Numbered from the stretch's first letter, positions 46,814 through 56,550 are shown. The stretch: DNA of 64,000 nucleotides from an uncultured Mollicutes bacterium (GCA_900540395.1 UQFQ01000004.1:46409-110408), one strand, 5' to 3'. Numbers and translations are program-made. The notes: generated by a model not told the origin, from the letters alone.

Positions 46814-47486
46814 ATTTGCTATCTTTACTTTCTTTTTCTTTCAATAAATCTTTAATTTCCAATAAGACATCAAGTTCTGTTGGTTTTGGAAGTGGAGATT
46901 CTTCAACAACAGGTTTTGGTCTTGCTTTTGGATTTCTTGTGTAATATTCTTCAATGAGTTTAGCTTTAGCTTCTTCGCTTTTCTTTTTAAGAGTGTTATA
47001 AACTTTTAAAATGACAAAGAGTGTTAAAGCGACAATTAAGAAACTAATAATAGCGTTAATGAATGTGCCCCAATCGATTATAGATGCCCCATTATAAACA
47101 TAATTTGATCCGTAAAGAGTATATTTAGATAAGATTTCACTTTTCATTTGCTGAACCAGAGCGTCTTCAACACCTTTATCATAAACGAATTCTGCATAAC
47201 TTTGAGCTAAGTCTTGTAATTTATCTGCGCTAAATACTTGACCTAATCCGATTCCAACGTTCATTCCTTCTTGAGCAGAACTTGTGGCTGGTAAAACAGT
47301 AACCAATCCTTTTAAGCCACCAGGAACGCCCCAAGTACAAACACTTAAGAAAATTTTAACAAGAGCATTAACTATAGCACTGAAAGCACCGCCAATAACA
47401 ACGCCGACTGCCATATCGACAACATTGCCTCTTGAAATGAACGCTTTAAATTCATTCCAGAGTTTAAATTCTCTTTTCTTTTTCAC
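46812..47486 (-). CDS. mscL: Large-conductance mechanosensitive channel MscL (long form)
   Basis: Homopentameric tension-gated pore. N-terminal helix EFKAFISRGNVVDMAVGVVIGGAF leads into TM1; TM2 is GTFINAIISFLIVALTLFVI, followed by a charged cytoplasmic helix (LLEIKDLLKEKESKDSK). At 224 aa it is much longer than the usual 120-150 because the extracellular loop is about 80 residues instead of about 30 and the C-terminus is extended. Start chosen at GTG 47486, 10 nt after GGAGG; the in-frame TTG six codons earlier would put the ribosome binding site within the gene. Confidence 0.92.
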   Translation of the reverse strand: MKKKREFKLWNEFKAFISRGNVVDMAVGVVIGGAFSAIVNALVKIFLSVCTWGVPGGLKGLVTVLPATSSAQEGMNVGIGLGQVFSADKLQDLAQSYAEFVYDKGVEDALVQQMKSEILSKYTLYGSNYVYNGASIIDWGTFINAIISFLIVALTLFVILKVYNTLKKKSEEAKAKLIEEYYTRNPKARPKPVVEESPLPKPTELDVLLEIKDLLKEKESKDSK

Positions 47487-47632
47487 TAAAATTTTTCCTC
47501 CCAATAATTTGCGTATGTAAATAATAATAAATTTTAACTACATAAAAAAGAATACTTATTTCTAATGAAATTATATTTACTATAAAAGCAAACAAATTGT
47601 TAAAATATTAATGATAGATAGAAGGAGTTAAC

Positions 47633-48505
47633 ATGGCAAATAAAGTAATAATAATCGCTGATTCAACAATTGATTTAAATCCTGATTACATTAAGGAAAA
47701 TAATATTCAAATAATCCCTTTGCACGTTTCTTTTAGAGGAGATGAAACTGACTATTTGGATGGCGTAAATCTAAATGCTGAAACAGTTTATAAAAAAGTT
47801 CAAGAAAGCGGATTTACCCCAACGACAGGAGCAGCAAACGTTAATCAATTTGTTGATTTCTTTAAACCATTTATTGATGATGGATACGATTTAATAGTTA
47901 CAGGAATAGGCAGCACACTTTCATCAAGTTATCAAAATGCAATATTAGCTATGCAAGAATTTCCTGAAGGTAGAATCGAAGTCGTTGATTCTCAAAATCT
48001 CTCTACCGGTACTGGCTTATTAGTTTGTAAGATGGTTGATTTTAGAAATCAAGGTGATGATGTTCATGAAATTGCAAGAAAGGTGAGAGAACTTGTTCCA
48101 TTAGTAAGTGCTAAATTCTGTATTGACCGTTTAGATTATTTACACAAGGGTGGTAGATGTAGTGGCATGACTAAACTTTTAGCACACTTCTTAAACCTTC
48201 ACCCAATTGCAAAAGTTATAGATGGAAAATTAACTGTTTATAAAACACCAAGAGGAAAATATAGAAAAGCTGTCGATGCACAAATTCAAGAATTTCTAGA
48301 TGATTTACCAAACATTGACTTAACTAGAGTTTTTGTAACAGATAGTGGACATATGGACGGTGAAAGCGATTATATTATTGAAGAGTTAGCAAAACATATG
48401 GATAGAAGTCATATTATTCATACTACAGCTGGTTGTGTTATTTCTTCTCACTGTGGTCCTAAGACAGTTGGAATTTTATATATTTTAAAAGAAAAGAAAG
48501 ACTAG
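47633..48505 (+). CDS. DegV-family fatty-acid-binding protein (FakB-like)
   Basis: 290 aa. It begins KVIIIADSTIDLNPDYIKE, with GFTPTTGAANVNQF (Thr/Ser lipid-carboxylate site region near residue 62), GIGSTLSSSYQNA and VDSQNLSTGTGLLV, and the C-terminal TAGCVISSHCGPKTVGI. DegV proteins present a fatty acid to the kinase FakA, whose gene is not here. Good AAGGAG site. Single gene with its own terminator. Confidence 0.92.
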   Translation: MANKVIIIADSTIDLNPDYIKENNIQIIPLHVSFRGDETDYLDGVNLNAETVYKKVQESGFTPTTGAANVNQFVDFFKPFIDDGYDLIVTGIGSTLSSSYQNAILAMQEFPEGRIEVVDSQNLSTGTGLLVCKMVDFRNQGDDVHEIARKVRELVPLVSAKFCIDRLDYLHKGGRCSGMTKLLAHFLNLHPIAKVIDGKLTVYKTPRGKYRKAVDAQIQEFLDDLPNIDLTRVFVTDSGHMDGESDYIIEELAKHMDRSHIIHTTAGCVISSHCGPKTVGILYILKEKKD

Positions 48506-48526
48506 AAAAAAGACAATAATAAAAAG

Positions 48527-48557
48527 AAAAAAGGAGGTAAAATATACCTCCTTTTTT
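48527..48557 (+). terminator. Rho-independent terminator after degV
   Basis: AAAAAAGGAGGT pairs with ACCTCCTTTTTT around a short A/T loop; near-perfect 12-bp stem. It lies between convergent degV and tldE and may serve both. Confidence 0.85.
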
Positions 48558-48579
48558 AAAAAAACATCGCAATTCTCTA

Positions 48580-49899
48580 CTATTCTGCAGAAACTTTTAA
48601 ATTTTTGAAAGCTATAGATGGAACGGTGAACGAAGATAAAAGAAGTTCGCTATCATTGCCTACAGCAATAATATTATTAAATAAGTCAAATAAGTTTCCA
48701 CTTAAAGTAAATAATGTGATAGGTTTATCTTTTTTACCATCCACAATATGGAAGCCTTCAGCTTGTAATGAAAAATCTCCACTAGTTGGATTTAAGCCAG
48801 CATGTAAACCATTGATTTCAGTTACATAAATTCCGTTCTTAATTTTGTTGAATAAACCTTCTTTTGATAGTTTTCCTGGTTTAACAACAATGTTGCTATA
48901 AGAAATTGACATTTTGCTGCCGCTTCTTGAAGCGTTACCTGTTGATTGAACACCATCTTTTTTAGCTGTAACTAAATTGTAAAAATATGTTTTTAAAACA
49001 CCTTTATCAAAGATGACTTTATCTTGAGTAGGGACTCCTTCATCATCAAAATAAGAGAAGAAAAGATTTTTAAGATGAGGTTTTTCAAACACTGTTAATT
49101 TCTCACTTAATACTTTTTCATTAAGTTTTCCTTCCAATTTAGAAGAATGCTTTTGAACTTCTTCACTTGATACATGAGAAAGAAGTGCAGAAAGAAGAGA
49201 AGAAACACATTCTTTATCAATAACAGCTTTATATTTTCCAACTTTAATTGATTCAGCATTGAGTTTTTCTAAACCTTTTTGAACAATTTCGTTACAAAAA
49301 ACATCAACATCGATTGAATCTTGATCAGAATTGAAGAAGATTTTTCCGTTAGTTTTTATTTGCTCACCATCTTTAATAACTATAGAGGCGTATACTAAAA
49401 AATAATTAGATTTATCTTTTAATTTCAAGCCATATGAGTTTGTGAAAGTTCTTTCAGAATCGTTATTTTGAAATTCAACTTCGACATCAGTAATTCTTGG
49501 ATCGGATGCTTTCAACTTGTCTTCGATTTTGTGACAAAGAGCAAGTTTGTCTTCAACAGACCATTCATTTAATTTAGCTGAATAAATATTTTTCTTTTGA
49601 TATTTATCAGCACCTTTATAAATAATTGGCTCATCTTCTGATTCATTTAAAGTTGCTGTTTCTTTAATTGCGTCTAGCAAGAAAGGAGTAGTTGATTTAT
49701 CGTCGCTTTCGGTTGATCCAAATCCAATTTTGTTGTTATAAATACCTCTTGCGCTAATTCTTGTTGAAGAATCGACAGAGTATGAAACTAATTCACCTTT
49801 AAATAATGAAAAAGAAAATGAAGTAGATTTTGAAGAACTAACTTCGCTAGCTGTGATTCCAGCTTCTTTAGCTGACTCAAAAAAATTATTAGAATTCAT
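48580..49899 (-). CDS. tldE: TldE/PmbA-family metallopeptidase subunit
   Basis: 439 aa, non-metal-binding partner of TldD in the TldD/E protease that trims peptides such as microcins and the antitoxin CcdA in E. coli. It lacks the HExxxH of TldD. Conserved C-terminal pattern: GVQSTGNASRSGSKMS, NGLHAGLNPTSGDFSLQAEGF. The start at 49899 has AGGAGG 7-8 nt upstream; a longer reading from 49962 would overlap tldD by 74 nt and lacks support. The actual overlap is 11 nt, so the pair is co-translated. Confidence 0.9.
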   Translation of the reverse strand: MNSNNFFESAKEAGITASEVSSSKSTSFSFSLFKGELVSYSVDSSTRISARGIYNNKIGFGSTESDDKSTTPFLLDAIKETATLNESEDEPIIYKGADKYQKKNIYSAKLNEWSVEDKLALCHKIEDKLKASDPRITDVEVEFQNNDSERTFTNSYGLKLKDKSNYFLVYASIVIKDGEQIKTNGKIFFNSDQDSIDVDVFCNEIVQKGLEKLNAESIKVGKYKAVIDKECVSSLLSALLSHVSSEEVQKHSSKLEGKLNEKVLSEKLTVFEKPHLKNLFFSYFDDEGVPTQDKVIFDKGVLKTYFYNLVTAKKDGVQSTGNASRSGSKMSISYSNIVVKPGKLSKEGLFNKIKNGIYVTEINGLHAGLNPTSGDFSLQAEGFHIVDGKKDKPITLFTLSGNLFDLFNNIIAVGNDSELLLSSFTVPSIAFKNLKVSAE

Positions 49900-51295
49900 T
49901 GATTGAACCTCCTCTTCCTCCAACAACGATTTCATCGACACGAATTGTTGGTTGACCAACATTTACTGGGATGCTGCCACTTACAGAGCCACACATACCT
50001 TGACCAAAAGCCAAATTATTACCGACCATATCGATATGTTTTAAAATATCGCGGGCATTTCCGACTAAAGTTGCGCCTCTTACAGGTTCGGCGATTTTAC
50101 CATCTTTAATTATATAGGCTTCAGAACAGCCAAAATTGAATTCTCCTGTAGCAGGGTTGACTGATCCACCATTGAATGAAACAGCATATAGACCAAGTTT
50201 TGTTGCCTTGATGATTTCATCTTCTGTATATTTTCCAGGAGCAATATAAGTGTTACTCATTCTAGATGTAGGTTCAAATTTGTAAGATTGTCTTCTGCAA
50301 GCTCCGTTGCCTTCTTCACCCATTCTTCTTCCATTGAAAGAGTCGACTAAATAACCTGTCAAAATACCATCCTTGATAAGTTCGTTTTTACGAGGTGTGT
50401 TGCCTTCATCGTCCAAGTTGTTTGAACCCCATTCGTTTGGAATAGATCCATCATCATAAGCACTCACACAATCGTTTGCTATTTTTTCACCTTTCATATT
50501 TGAAAAGACAGATAGACCTTTAGCAACGGAAGTGGATTCTAATTGGTGGCCACATGCTTCGTGGAAAATAACGCCTCCCCATCCATTTCCGATGATGACA
50601 GGAAATTTGCCGCTTGGACATTCTTTTGCTTGAAGCATAAGAATAACTTTTTCAGCGTTATTTTTTGCAATTTCTTCTACATTGAGTTCGTTTGTGAAAT
50701 ATTCCCATCCTCCTTGAGCGCCAGGACCATCAAATCTGGTTTCGATTTTTCCATCTTCACTAGCAATAGATTGAATTCCTAAACGTCCGTATTCTTTATG
50801 GTCGACCCAATGTTTACCTGTTGAATTGAAGATTTCAATCTCAGATTTAGTTAAAGCGAAACTTGAAATTGCTCGAACAATTCTTTTATCAAAACCTAAG
50901 ATAATTGAATTAACTTTTTTAAGTAAAGAAACAATTTCTGCAGGGTTAATTGATGAAATTGGCGTACTTTTTTTGTGAATACTTTTAACTTTTACATCAG
51001 AAAAACGATCTAATTCAGTTAAAACTCTTTCATCATTAAAAGATTTAGATAATGTTTCTGCAAGAGCAAGTAGAGCTTTTTTTGATTTATCACTTGTTGA
51101 ACCATAAACGCTTCTTGTACCTTTTAAAAGTCGTAAGCCAACACCGCTTGTTGTAGCGACTGTTGTTGCATCAACTTTCATGCCTTCTAATACATAACTT
51201 TTACGTATAGTATCTTCATTAAAGATTTCTACGAAATCGGCACCAGTTGAAGAAGCAATATTTATAACTTCGCGTGCTAAGCTTTTATTAAGCAT
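49889..51295 (-). CDS. tldD: TldD-family zinc metalloprotease subunit
   Basis: 468 aa. The zinc-binding HExxxH is seen in VIFHEACGHQLEST near residue 250, with SYKFEPTSRMSNTYI and a Gly-rich C-terminus (GFGQGMCGSVSGSIPVNVGQ is the shape; it ends GGRGGSINEF). Catalytic half of the TldD/E heterodimer. GGAGG precedes the ATG at 51295. No peptide-natural-product cluster lies nearby, so the substrate is unknown here. Confidence 0.94.
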   Translation of the reverse strand: MLNKSLAREVINIASSTGADFVEIFNEDTIRKSYVLEGMKVDATTVATTSGVGLRLLKGTRSVYGSTSDKSKKALLALAETLSKSFNDERVLTELDRFSDVKVKSIHKKSTPISSINPAEIVSLLKKVNSIILGFDKRIVRAISSFALTKSEIEIFNSTGKHWVDHKEYGRLGIQSIASEDGKIETRFDGPGAQGGWEYFTNELNVEEIAKNNAEKVILMLQAKECPSGKFPVIIGNGWGGVIFHEACGHQLESTSVAKGLSVFSNMKGEKIANDCVSAYDDGSIPNEWGSNNLDDEGNTPRKNELIKDGILTGYLVDSFNGRRMGEEGNGACRRQSYKFEPTSRMSNTYIAPGKYTEDEIIKATKLGLYAVSFNGGSVNPATGEFNFGCSEAYIIKDGKIAEPVRGATLVGNARDILKHIDMVGNNLAFGQGMCGSVSGSIPVNVGQPTIRVDEIVVGGRGGSINEF

Positions 51296-51460
51296 ATAAT
51301 TTGTCCTCCAATGTTTACTATTTTAATATAGAAAGAAAAAATAGCAATAAAGTTGAAAATATTGGTTTTATTTCTCTTTTTTCTCCTCTTCTAAAATAAG
51401 TAAATTATATTATTCTCTCTTCGTATTGCTTTTTTTGAAAGAAAACACCAAAATTTATTT

Positions 51461-52495
51461 ATGAATAAATTAAAAGTAAATATGTACGCCGGAGGATTAA
51501 ATATTGAAGGGCAAGGCGTCGGAGCTAATTTTTTTGAACAAGTAAACCTTGTTAAACGTATTGAAAGTTTGGATGTATCAGTAAACGGAAGAAATCCAAA
51601 AAAATACGATATAAACCACTTTCATACAGTAAACCCAAATTTGTTTTTTAAGTTTAGAAAAAAGAAAATAAACATTTGCTATGTCCATTTTATCCCTGAT
51701 AAAAACGACGGGAGTTTAAAAATGCCTGGGTGGATGTTTTCACCTTATAAATGGTATGTTTTAAAATTTTACAGAAAAGCAGATGAAGTAATTGTTGTAA
51801 ATCCTTATTTTATTAAGGATTTATTGAAAATAGGTATTCCAAAAGAAAAAATTACATATATACCTAATTATGTAAGTAATGAAAAATTTCACCCTTTAGA
51901 TAATCTTAAAATTGATAAAATTAAAGATGAATTTGGTATACCTAAAGACAAATTTATAGTTTTGGGAGTTGGACAAACGCAAACAAGAAAGGGTGTAATT
52001 GATTTTGCAAAAGTCGCTAAAGATAATCCTGATATTTATTTTGTTTGGGCTGGAGGCTTTTCTTTTGGAAAAATAACATCAGGTTATGAAGAAATAAAAG
52101 CAATAATGGATAATCCACCTGAAAATTTAAAATTTTTGGGTATAATTCCACGTAAAAGAATGAACGAGATATTTAATGTTTGTGATATGCTTTTCTTACC
52201 TTCTTATCAAGAATTGTTCCCAATGACTTTACTAGAGTGTATTAATGTCGAAAAACCTTTCTTGGTTAGAGACCTTGATTTATATAAAGATATATTCCTA
52301 AGTCCTTATTTAGTAGGTCACAACAATGAAGAATTTGCTCAATTAATAAGAAAAATAAAGGACGACCCTTCGTTTAAAGAAGAAGTAAAGAAACAATCAA
52401 TTGAAATTAAGAATTTCTATTCTGAAGAGCATGTCAAAAAACTTTGGGAAGATTATTACCATCGTATTTACAATAAGTATCCAAACAAGCATTAA
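51461..52495 (+). CDS. GT4-family glycosyltransferase
   Basis: 344 aa, a clear GT-B fold. N-terminal acceptor side begins MNKLKVNMYAGGLNIEGQGV, and the membrane-proximal basic/aromatic stretch GWMFSPYKWYVLKFYRKAD could bind lipid. The nucleotide-sugar domain starts near 160 (KDKFIVLGVGQTQTRKGVIDF) and contains the E-x7-E region SYQELFPMTLLECINVEKPF. Related in fold to diacylglycerol glucosyltransferases, so glycolipid synthesis is plausible but unproven. No strong ribosome binding site. Monocistronic, with a terminator at 52500. The N-terminal part differs from the gyrA-linked glycosyltransferase. Confidence 0.85.
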   Translation: MNKLKVNMYAGGLNIEGQGVGANFFEQVNLVKRIESLDVSVNGRNPKKYDINHFHTVNPNLFFKFRKKKINICYVHFIPDKNDGSLKMPGWMFSPYKWYVLKFYRKADEVIVVNPYFIKDLLKIGIPKEKITYIPNYVSNEKFHPLDNLKIDKIKDEFGIPKDKFIVLGVGQTQTRKGVIDFAKVAKDNPDIYFVWAGGFSFGKITSGYEEIKAIMDNPPENLKFLGIIPRKRMNEIFNVCDMLFLPSYQELFPMTLLECINVEKPFLVRDLDLYKDIFLSPYLVGHNNEEFAQLIRKIKDDPSFKEEVKKQSIEIKNFYSEEHVKKLWEDYYHRIYNKYPNKH

Positions 52496-52499
52496 CTAT

Positions 52500-52532
52500 C
52501 ATTTATGACTCTTGTCATGAATGAAGTTTTTC
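52500..52532 (+). terminator. Rho-independent terminator after the GT4 gene
   Basis: 10-bp stem CATTTATGAC / GTCATGAATG (one G-U pair) with loop TCTT, followed by a T-rich stretch. Confidence 0.7.
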
Positions 52533-52600
52533 TTCCTTTTTTAAAATAAAGTTGCTAATATATGTTGCTAGATTTAATTATCTATTTATTTACGTGCTTT

Positions 52601-52626
52601 CTTTAAGAACGCATAGAGTCTTAAGG
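52601..52626 (+). promoter_or_regulatory. Leader hairpin upstream of rpmE
   Basis: CTTTAAGA pairs with TCTTAAGG around a 10-nt loop, directly before the ribosome binding site GGCGGAAGGAG. L31 autoregulatory leaders are known in Firmicutes; the match to that family is inferred from position only. Confidence 0.4.
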
Positions 52627-52642
52627 CGGAAGGAGTATATTT

Positions 52643-52849
52643 ATGAAAAAAGGAATTCATCCAAACTATCACACATGTAAAGTTACATGTATCTCTTGTG
52701 GAAACACATTTGAAACAGAATCAACACTCGACGAAATCAGAGTTGATACTTGTTCAAAATGCCATCCATTCTACACTGGCAAACAAAGATTTACACAAGC
52801 TGATGGCCGTGTTGATAGATTCAATAAAAAATATAACAGAACAAAGTAA
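52643..52849 (+). CDS. rpmE: 50S ribosomal protein L31, zinc-binding type
   Basis: 68 aa, MKKGIHPNYHTCKVTCISCG at the start and CSKCHPFYTGKQRF near residue 37. The Cys pattern (C-x3-C-x2-C and C-x2-C) marks the zinc-containing (type A) L31. Strong AAGGAG site, candidate leader hairpin upstream and terminator downstream. Confidence 0.96.
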   Translation: MKKGIHPNYHTCKVTCISCGNTFETESTLDEIRVDTCSKCHPFYTGKQRFTQADGRVDRFNKKYNRTK

Positions 52850-52856
52850 ATTATTT

Positions 52857-52887
52857 AAAATCCTTGCAAATCGCAAGGATTTTTATT
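52857..52887 (+). terminator. Rho-independent terminator after rpmE
   Basis: AAAATCCTTGC / GCAAGGATTTT with a 5-nt loop AAATC, then more T. Its T tract runs into the -10 box of the next gene. Confidence 0.85.
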
Positions 52888-52899
52888 TATATTGTAAAC
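52888..52899 (+). promoter_or_regulatory. -10 box 6 nt upstream of the GNAT ATG
   Basis: TATATT (52888-52893), then GTAAAC, then ATG at 52900, with no Shine-Dalgarno. Consistent with a leaderless transcript. Confidence 0.45.
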
Positions 52900-53451
52900 A
52901 TGAATATCCGATTAGCTGAAGAAAAAGATTTTGAAATAATTATGAACATTTATAGAAATGCTCGAAATTTCATGAAACAAAATGGAAATCCTGATCAATG
53001 GAAAGATGACTATCCCCCAAAGGACCTAATAATAAAAGATATAAAAGAACACAAGTACTTAAGAGTGGTCGAAAATGATGAAAGTGAAATATATGGTGTT
53101 TTTTACTTTAAAATTGGTGTAGATGAAACTTATAGAAATATCGATGGAAAATGGATAAGTGAAAGTGAATATGGAATAATTCATCGCATTGCTGGAAACG
53201 GAAAGATGCATAACTTTTTTGAGACTGTTTTGAAATATTGTTTAACTTTAACTGACCACATTAGAATTGATACACATAGAGACAATAAAATTATGATCTC
53301 TCTTTTGTTAAATAATGGATTCATAAAAACCGGAATAATTTATTGTGATACAGGAGAAGCTCGAGAAGCCTTTGAATTGATAAAAAAAATAAGAAAATTT
53401 AACATTTCTTTTAAAGAAATGTTTAAATTTAATGATAAGTTTTTTGTTTAA
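52900..53451 (+). CDS. GNAT-family N-acetyltransferase
   Basis: 183 aa. It begins MNIRLAEEKDFEIIMNIYRNARNFMKQNGNPDQW, typical of a GNAT alpha1/alpha2 start, with YGVFYFKIGVD in the beta sheet, YGIIHRIAGNG where the acetyl-CoA loop would lie, and DTHRDNKIMISLLLNNGFIKTGIIY near the end. Acceptor unknown. An in-frame start at 52864 lies inside the rpmE terminator and is rejected; 52900 has a -10 at leaderless distance. Confidence 0.85.
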   Translation: MNIRLAEEKDFEIIMNIYRNARNFMKQNGNPDQWKDDYPPKDLIIKDIKEHKYLRVVENDESEIYGVFYFKIGVDETYRNIDGKWISESEYGIIHRIAGNGKMHNFFETVLKYCLTLTDHIRIDTHRDNKIMISLLLNNGFIKTGIIYCDTGEAREAFELIKKIRKFNISFKEMFKFNDKFFV

Positions 53452-53485
53452 GATTAAAATATAAACACAACTCAGGAGTTTTATT

Positions 53486-55078
53486 ATGGCGAAAAAAAGA
53501 TTTTATATTACAACACCTATTTATTATCCAAGTGGGAATCCACATATTGGACACGCTTATTGCACAACAATGTGTGATGTTTTTGCTAGATATAAACGAA
53601 TGAGACATTTTGAGTGTTATTTTTTAACCGGAACTGACGAACATGGTTTAAAAATAGAAAAGAACGCTGAAAAAGCAGGAGTTACACCTCAAAAATATGT
53701 TGATGATATAACTAATGTTTTTACTAAACTTTGGGAAGCGATGAAAATTTCTAACGATGATTTTATTAGAACAACACAAGATAGACACATCAAAGTAGTT
53801 CAAGACGCTTTTACTAAGATGTATAAAAATGACGATATTTATCTTGGTAAATACGAGGGCTGGTATTGTACACCATGCGAGTCTTTTTGGACAGAAACAC
53901 AAGTTGGAGAGCAACATCTTTGTCCAGACTGTGGAAGACCAGTTGAAAAAGCTACTGAAGAGAGTTTATTTTTCAAAACTCAAAAATACTTATCAGAACT
54001 TTTAAAACGGTATGAGGGCGAAAAAGTTATCTATCCAGTTAATAGAAAAAATGAAATGCTTAATACTTTCATAAAACCAGGCTTAGAAGATTTGTGTGTA
54101 AGTAGGACTTCTTTTTCACGGGGTGTCCCAATTAGAGAGAATCCAAAGCACGTTGCTTATGTTTGGTTAGATGCTTTATGTAACTACTTAAGTGCTTTAG
54201 GATATGGCACTGATCACGATGAACTATACCAAAAATTTTGGGCTAGTGAAGACAGCGAAATTATACACGTTATTGGTGCAGATATTACTCGTTTTCATAC
54301 TATTTATTGGCCTGAATTTTTAATGTCTTTAGGAGTTAGATTACCTGATAGAGTTTTTGTTCATGGCTTATTAATGATGAAAGATGGGAAAATGTCTAAA
54401 TCAAAAGGTAATGTTGTTTCGCCATATCCACTTATCGAAAAATATGGAGTTGACGCTGTTAGATATTATCTAGTAAGAGAAGTTGTTTTTGGACAAGATG
54501 GACAATTTACACCAGAACAATTTGTTGAAAGAGTAAATAATGATTTAGCCAATAATTTAGGTAATCTTGTGAGTAGAACTGTTTCTATGATTCAAAAATA
54601 TTTTGGCGGAATCGTTCCTTCATTTAAAAAAGGCGTGAATCCTTTTGATAATGAATTAGAAGAACTAGTAAAAACTACAGTTAGTAATTACGAAAACAAA
54701 TTAGATGACTTACATATTACAGAAGCTTTTGTTGATGTTATGAATTTATTAGGAAGAGCTAATAAATATATCGAAGAATCTACCCCATGGGCATTAGCAA
54801 AAGACGAAACTAAGAAAGAAAACTTGGAAAGCGTAATGTCACATTTGGCATATATTATTTTTGTTGGTACTAAACTTCTTGAACCTATTATTGTTGAAAA
54901 AGCACCACTTATTTATCAACAACTTGGTTTAGGAAGTAACGAAACAGATTATAACAATATTTTAAACGAACACCTTTTAGACAATCATAAAGTAGAAAAA
55001 GGAGAAGTATTATTCCCTAGACTTGATGTAGCAAAAGAAGTTGATTTTATCAAAGGATTAATGGGCGGAAATAAATAG
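53486..55078 (+). CDS. metG: Methionyl-tRNA synthetase
   Basis: Class I synthetase, 530 aa. HIGH-type motif YPSGNPHIGHAY, a four-Cys zinc knuckle (CTPCESFW ... CPDCGRP), KMSKSKGNVVSP and the anticodon helix bundle. It ends without the C-terminal EMAP-like tRNA-binding domain some homologues carry. CAGGAG site before the ATG. The TAG stop overlaps the next gene's GTG by one base. Confidence 0.96.
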   Translation: MAKKRFYITTPIYYPSGNPHIGHAYCTTMCDVFARYKRMRHFECYFLTGTDEHGLKIEKNAEKAGVTPQKYVDDITNVFTKLWEAMKISNDDFIRTTQDRHIKVVQDAFTKMYKNDDIYLGKYEGWYCTPCESFWTETQVGEQHLCPDCGRPVEKATEESLFFKTQKYLSELLKRYEGEKVIYPVNRKNEMLNTFIKPGLEDLCVSRTSFSRGVPIRENPKHVAYVWLDALCNYLSALGYGTDHDELYQKFWASEDSEIIHVIGADITRFHTIYWPEFLMSLGVRLPDRVFVHGLLMMKDGKMSKSKGNVVSPYPLIEKYGVDAVRYYLVREVVFGQDGQFTPEQFVERVNNDLANNLGNLVSRTVSMIQKYFGGIVPSFKKGVNPFDNELEELVKTTVSNYENKLDDLHITEAFVDVMNLLGRANKYIEESTPWALAKDETKKENLESVMSHLAYIIFVGTKLLEPIIVEKAPLIYQQLGLGSNETDYNNILNEHLLDNHKVEKGEVLFPRLDVAKEVDFIKGLMGGNK

Positions 55079-56448
55079 TGGATTTCAAATTACTTCAAGA
55101 AGTTGTAAGCGCAAAAAGAGAATTCTTTTTAGCTGGCAACACTAAAGATATTAATTTAAGAATTAAATGGGTTAAATTAATTAGAGACAATTTAGTCCTT
55201 TATAAAAATGATTTTTATGAAGCTTTTAAAGCTGATTTTAATAAACCAGCTTACGAAGTTGCTTCAACTGAATTAGGTCAAGTTATTAAGGAATGTGACT
55301 TTTTAATTAAAAAAGGAAAAGAACTTCTAAAACCAGAAAGAGTCAAAACCGGGTTTATAAATAGAAAATCTAAGGGGATAATTTATAAAGAGCCTTATGG
55401 TGTTGTCTTGGTTGTTTCACCTTGGAATTATCCGTTAAATTTATCGTTAATACCAGCGATTGGCGCACTTTTTTGTGGAAATTGTGTACTTTTAAAACTT
55501 TCAAATAACACAATGAACGTTAATAAAGTTATAGAAAGAGTTATAGGTGATTTGCCTAAAGAAGCCATTAGCACAGTTTATCAAGATAGAAGAGAAGGCA
55601 ACGTGTTATTTGATGTGAAATATGATTACATATTTTTCACAGGCTCAAAAAACAGCGGAAAAATGGTTATGTCAAAAGCCAGTAAATATTTAACGCCAAT
55701 CACTTTAGAACTTGGTGGAAAATCACCTGTTATTGTTGATGCAGACGCAAATATTAAATTAGCTGCTAAAAGAATAGTTTGGGGAAAATTTTTGAATGCC
55801 GGCCAAACTTGTATTGCTCCTGATTATGTCTTAGTAAAAAGAGAAATTAAGAATAAATTTGTCAAAGAATGTATTAAATGGATCAAAAAATTTTATATAA
55901 AGAAAGGTCAAATCACTAATGATTTGCCTTTCGTGATTAACGAAAAACAGGTTAAAAGATTAATATCAATGGTTGAAGAAGACAAAGTTCTTAATAAATA
56001 TTTTAAATTTGGAAGATTAATCTCACCTATTTTGCTTGATGCAAATTACAATGACAAAATTATGCAAGAAGAAATTTTTGGACCTATTCTTCCAATAATT
56101 CCTTTTGATTCTTTGGATGAAACCGTTGCTAGACTTCAAAGGCAAGATAAACCTTTAGCTTTATATTATTTTGGTAATGATAAAGATAGAGCAAAAAAAG
56201 TTATAGGTAATCTAAGCTTTGGTGGAGGGTGTATAAACAACACTATAATGCATTTTTCTGTTGATGAATTTCCTTTTGGTGGCGTCTCAGCAAGTGGACT
56301 TGGGCATTATCACGGAGTGTATACAATAGAGACGTTTACTCATAGGAAAAGTGTTTTAATGCAAAGTAGAAGCGAATTAAAGGTTAAATTTCCACCTTAT
56401 ACATCATTTAAAAGGATTATTACCGAATTCTTTTTAAGAATTTTTTAA
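55078..56448 (+). CDS. Aldehyde dehydrogenase (class 3-like)
   Basis: 456 aa NAD(P)-dependent enzyme oxidising a fatty or aromatic aldehyde. Visible: VVSPWNYPLNLSLIPAIGAL, FTGSKNSGKMVM, the catalytic Glu in LELGGKSPVIVD, catalytic Cys in NAGQTCIAPDYV (about residue 244), EIFGPILPIIPF, and NNTIMHFSVDEFPFGGVSASG. It starts with GTG overlapping the metG stop (TAGTG), so it is expressed with metG. The basic, hydrophobic C-terminus (FKRIITEFFLRIF) could associate with membrane, as in fatty aldehyde dehydrogenases. Confidence 0.93.
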   Translation: MDFKLLQEVVSAKREFFLAGNTKDINLRIKWVKLIRDNLVLYKNDFYEAFKADFNKPAYEVASTELGQVIKECDFLIKKGKELLKPERVKTGFINRKSKGIIYKEPYGVVLVVSPWNYPLNLSLIPAIGALFCGNCVLLKLSNNTMNVNKVIERVIGDLPKEAISTVYQDRREGNVLFDVKYDYIFFTGSKNSGKMVMSKASKYLTPITLELGGKSPVIVDADANIKLAAKRIVWGKFLNAGQTCIAPDYVLVKREIKNKFVKECIKWIKKFYIKKGQITNDLPFVINEKQVKRLISMVEEDKVLNKYFKFGRLISPILLDANYNDKIMQEEIFGPILPIIPFDSLDETVARLQRQDKPLALYYFGNDKDRAKKVIGNLSFGGGCINNTIMHFSVDEFPFGGVSASGLGHYHGVYTIETFTHRKSVLMQSRSELKVKFPPYTSFKRIITEFFLRIF

Positions 56449-56550
56449 ATGATTTAAATATTTAAAACACTGATATTTATCGTATTTATTTCTTATTTAT
56501 TGCTGTTTTCTTACTTGTAAAAATATCAAAATGGTTTACTATTAATTTAG

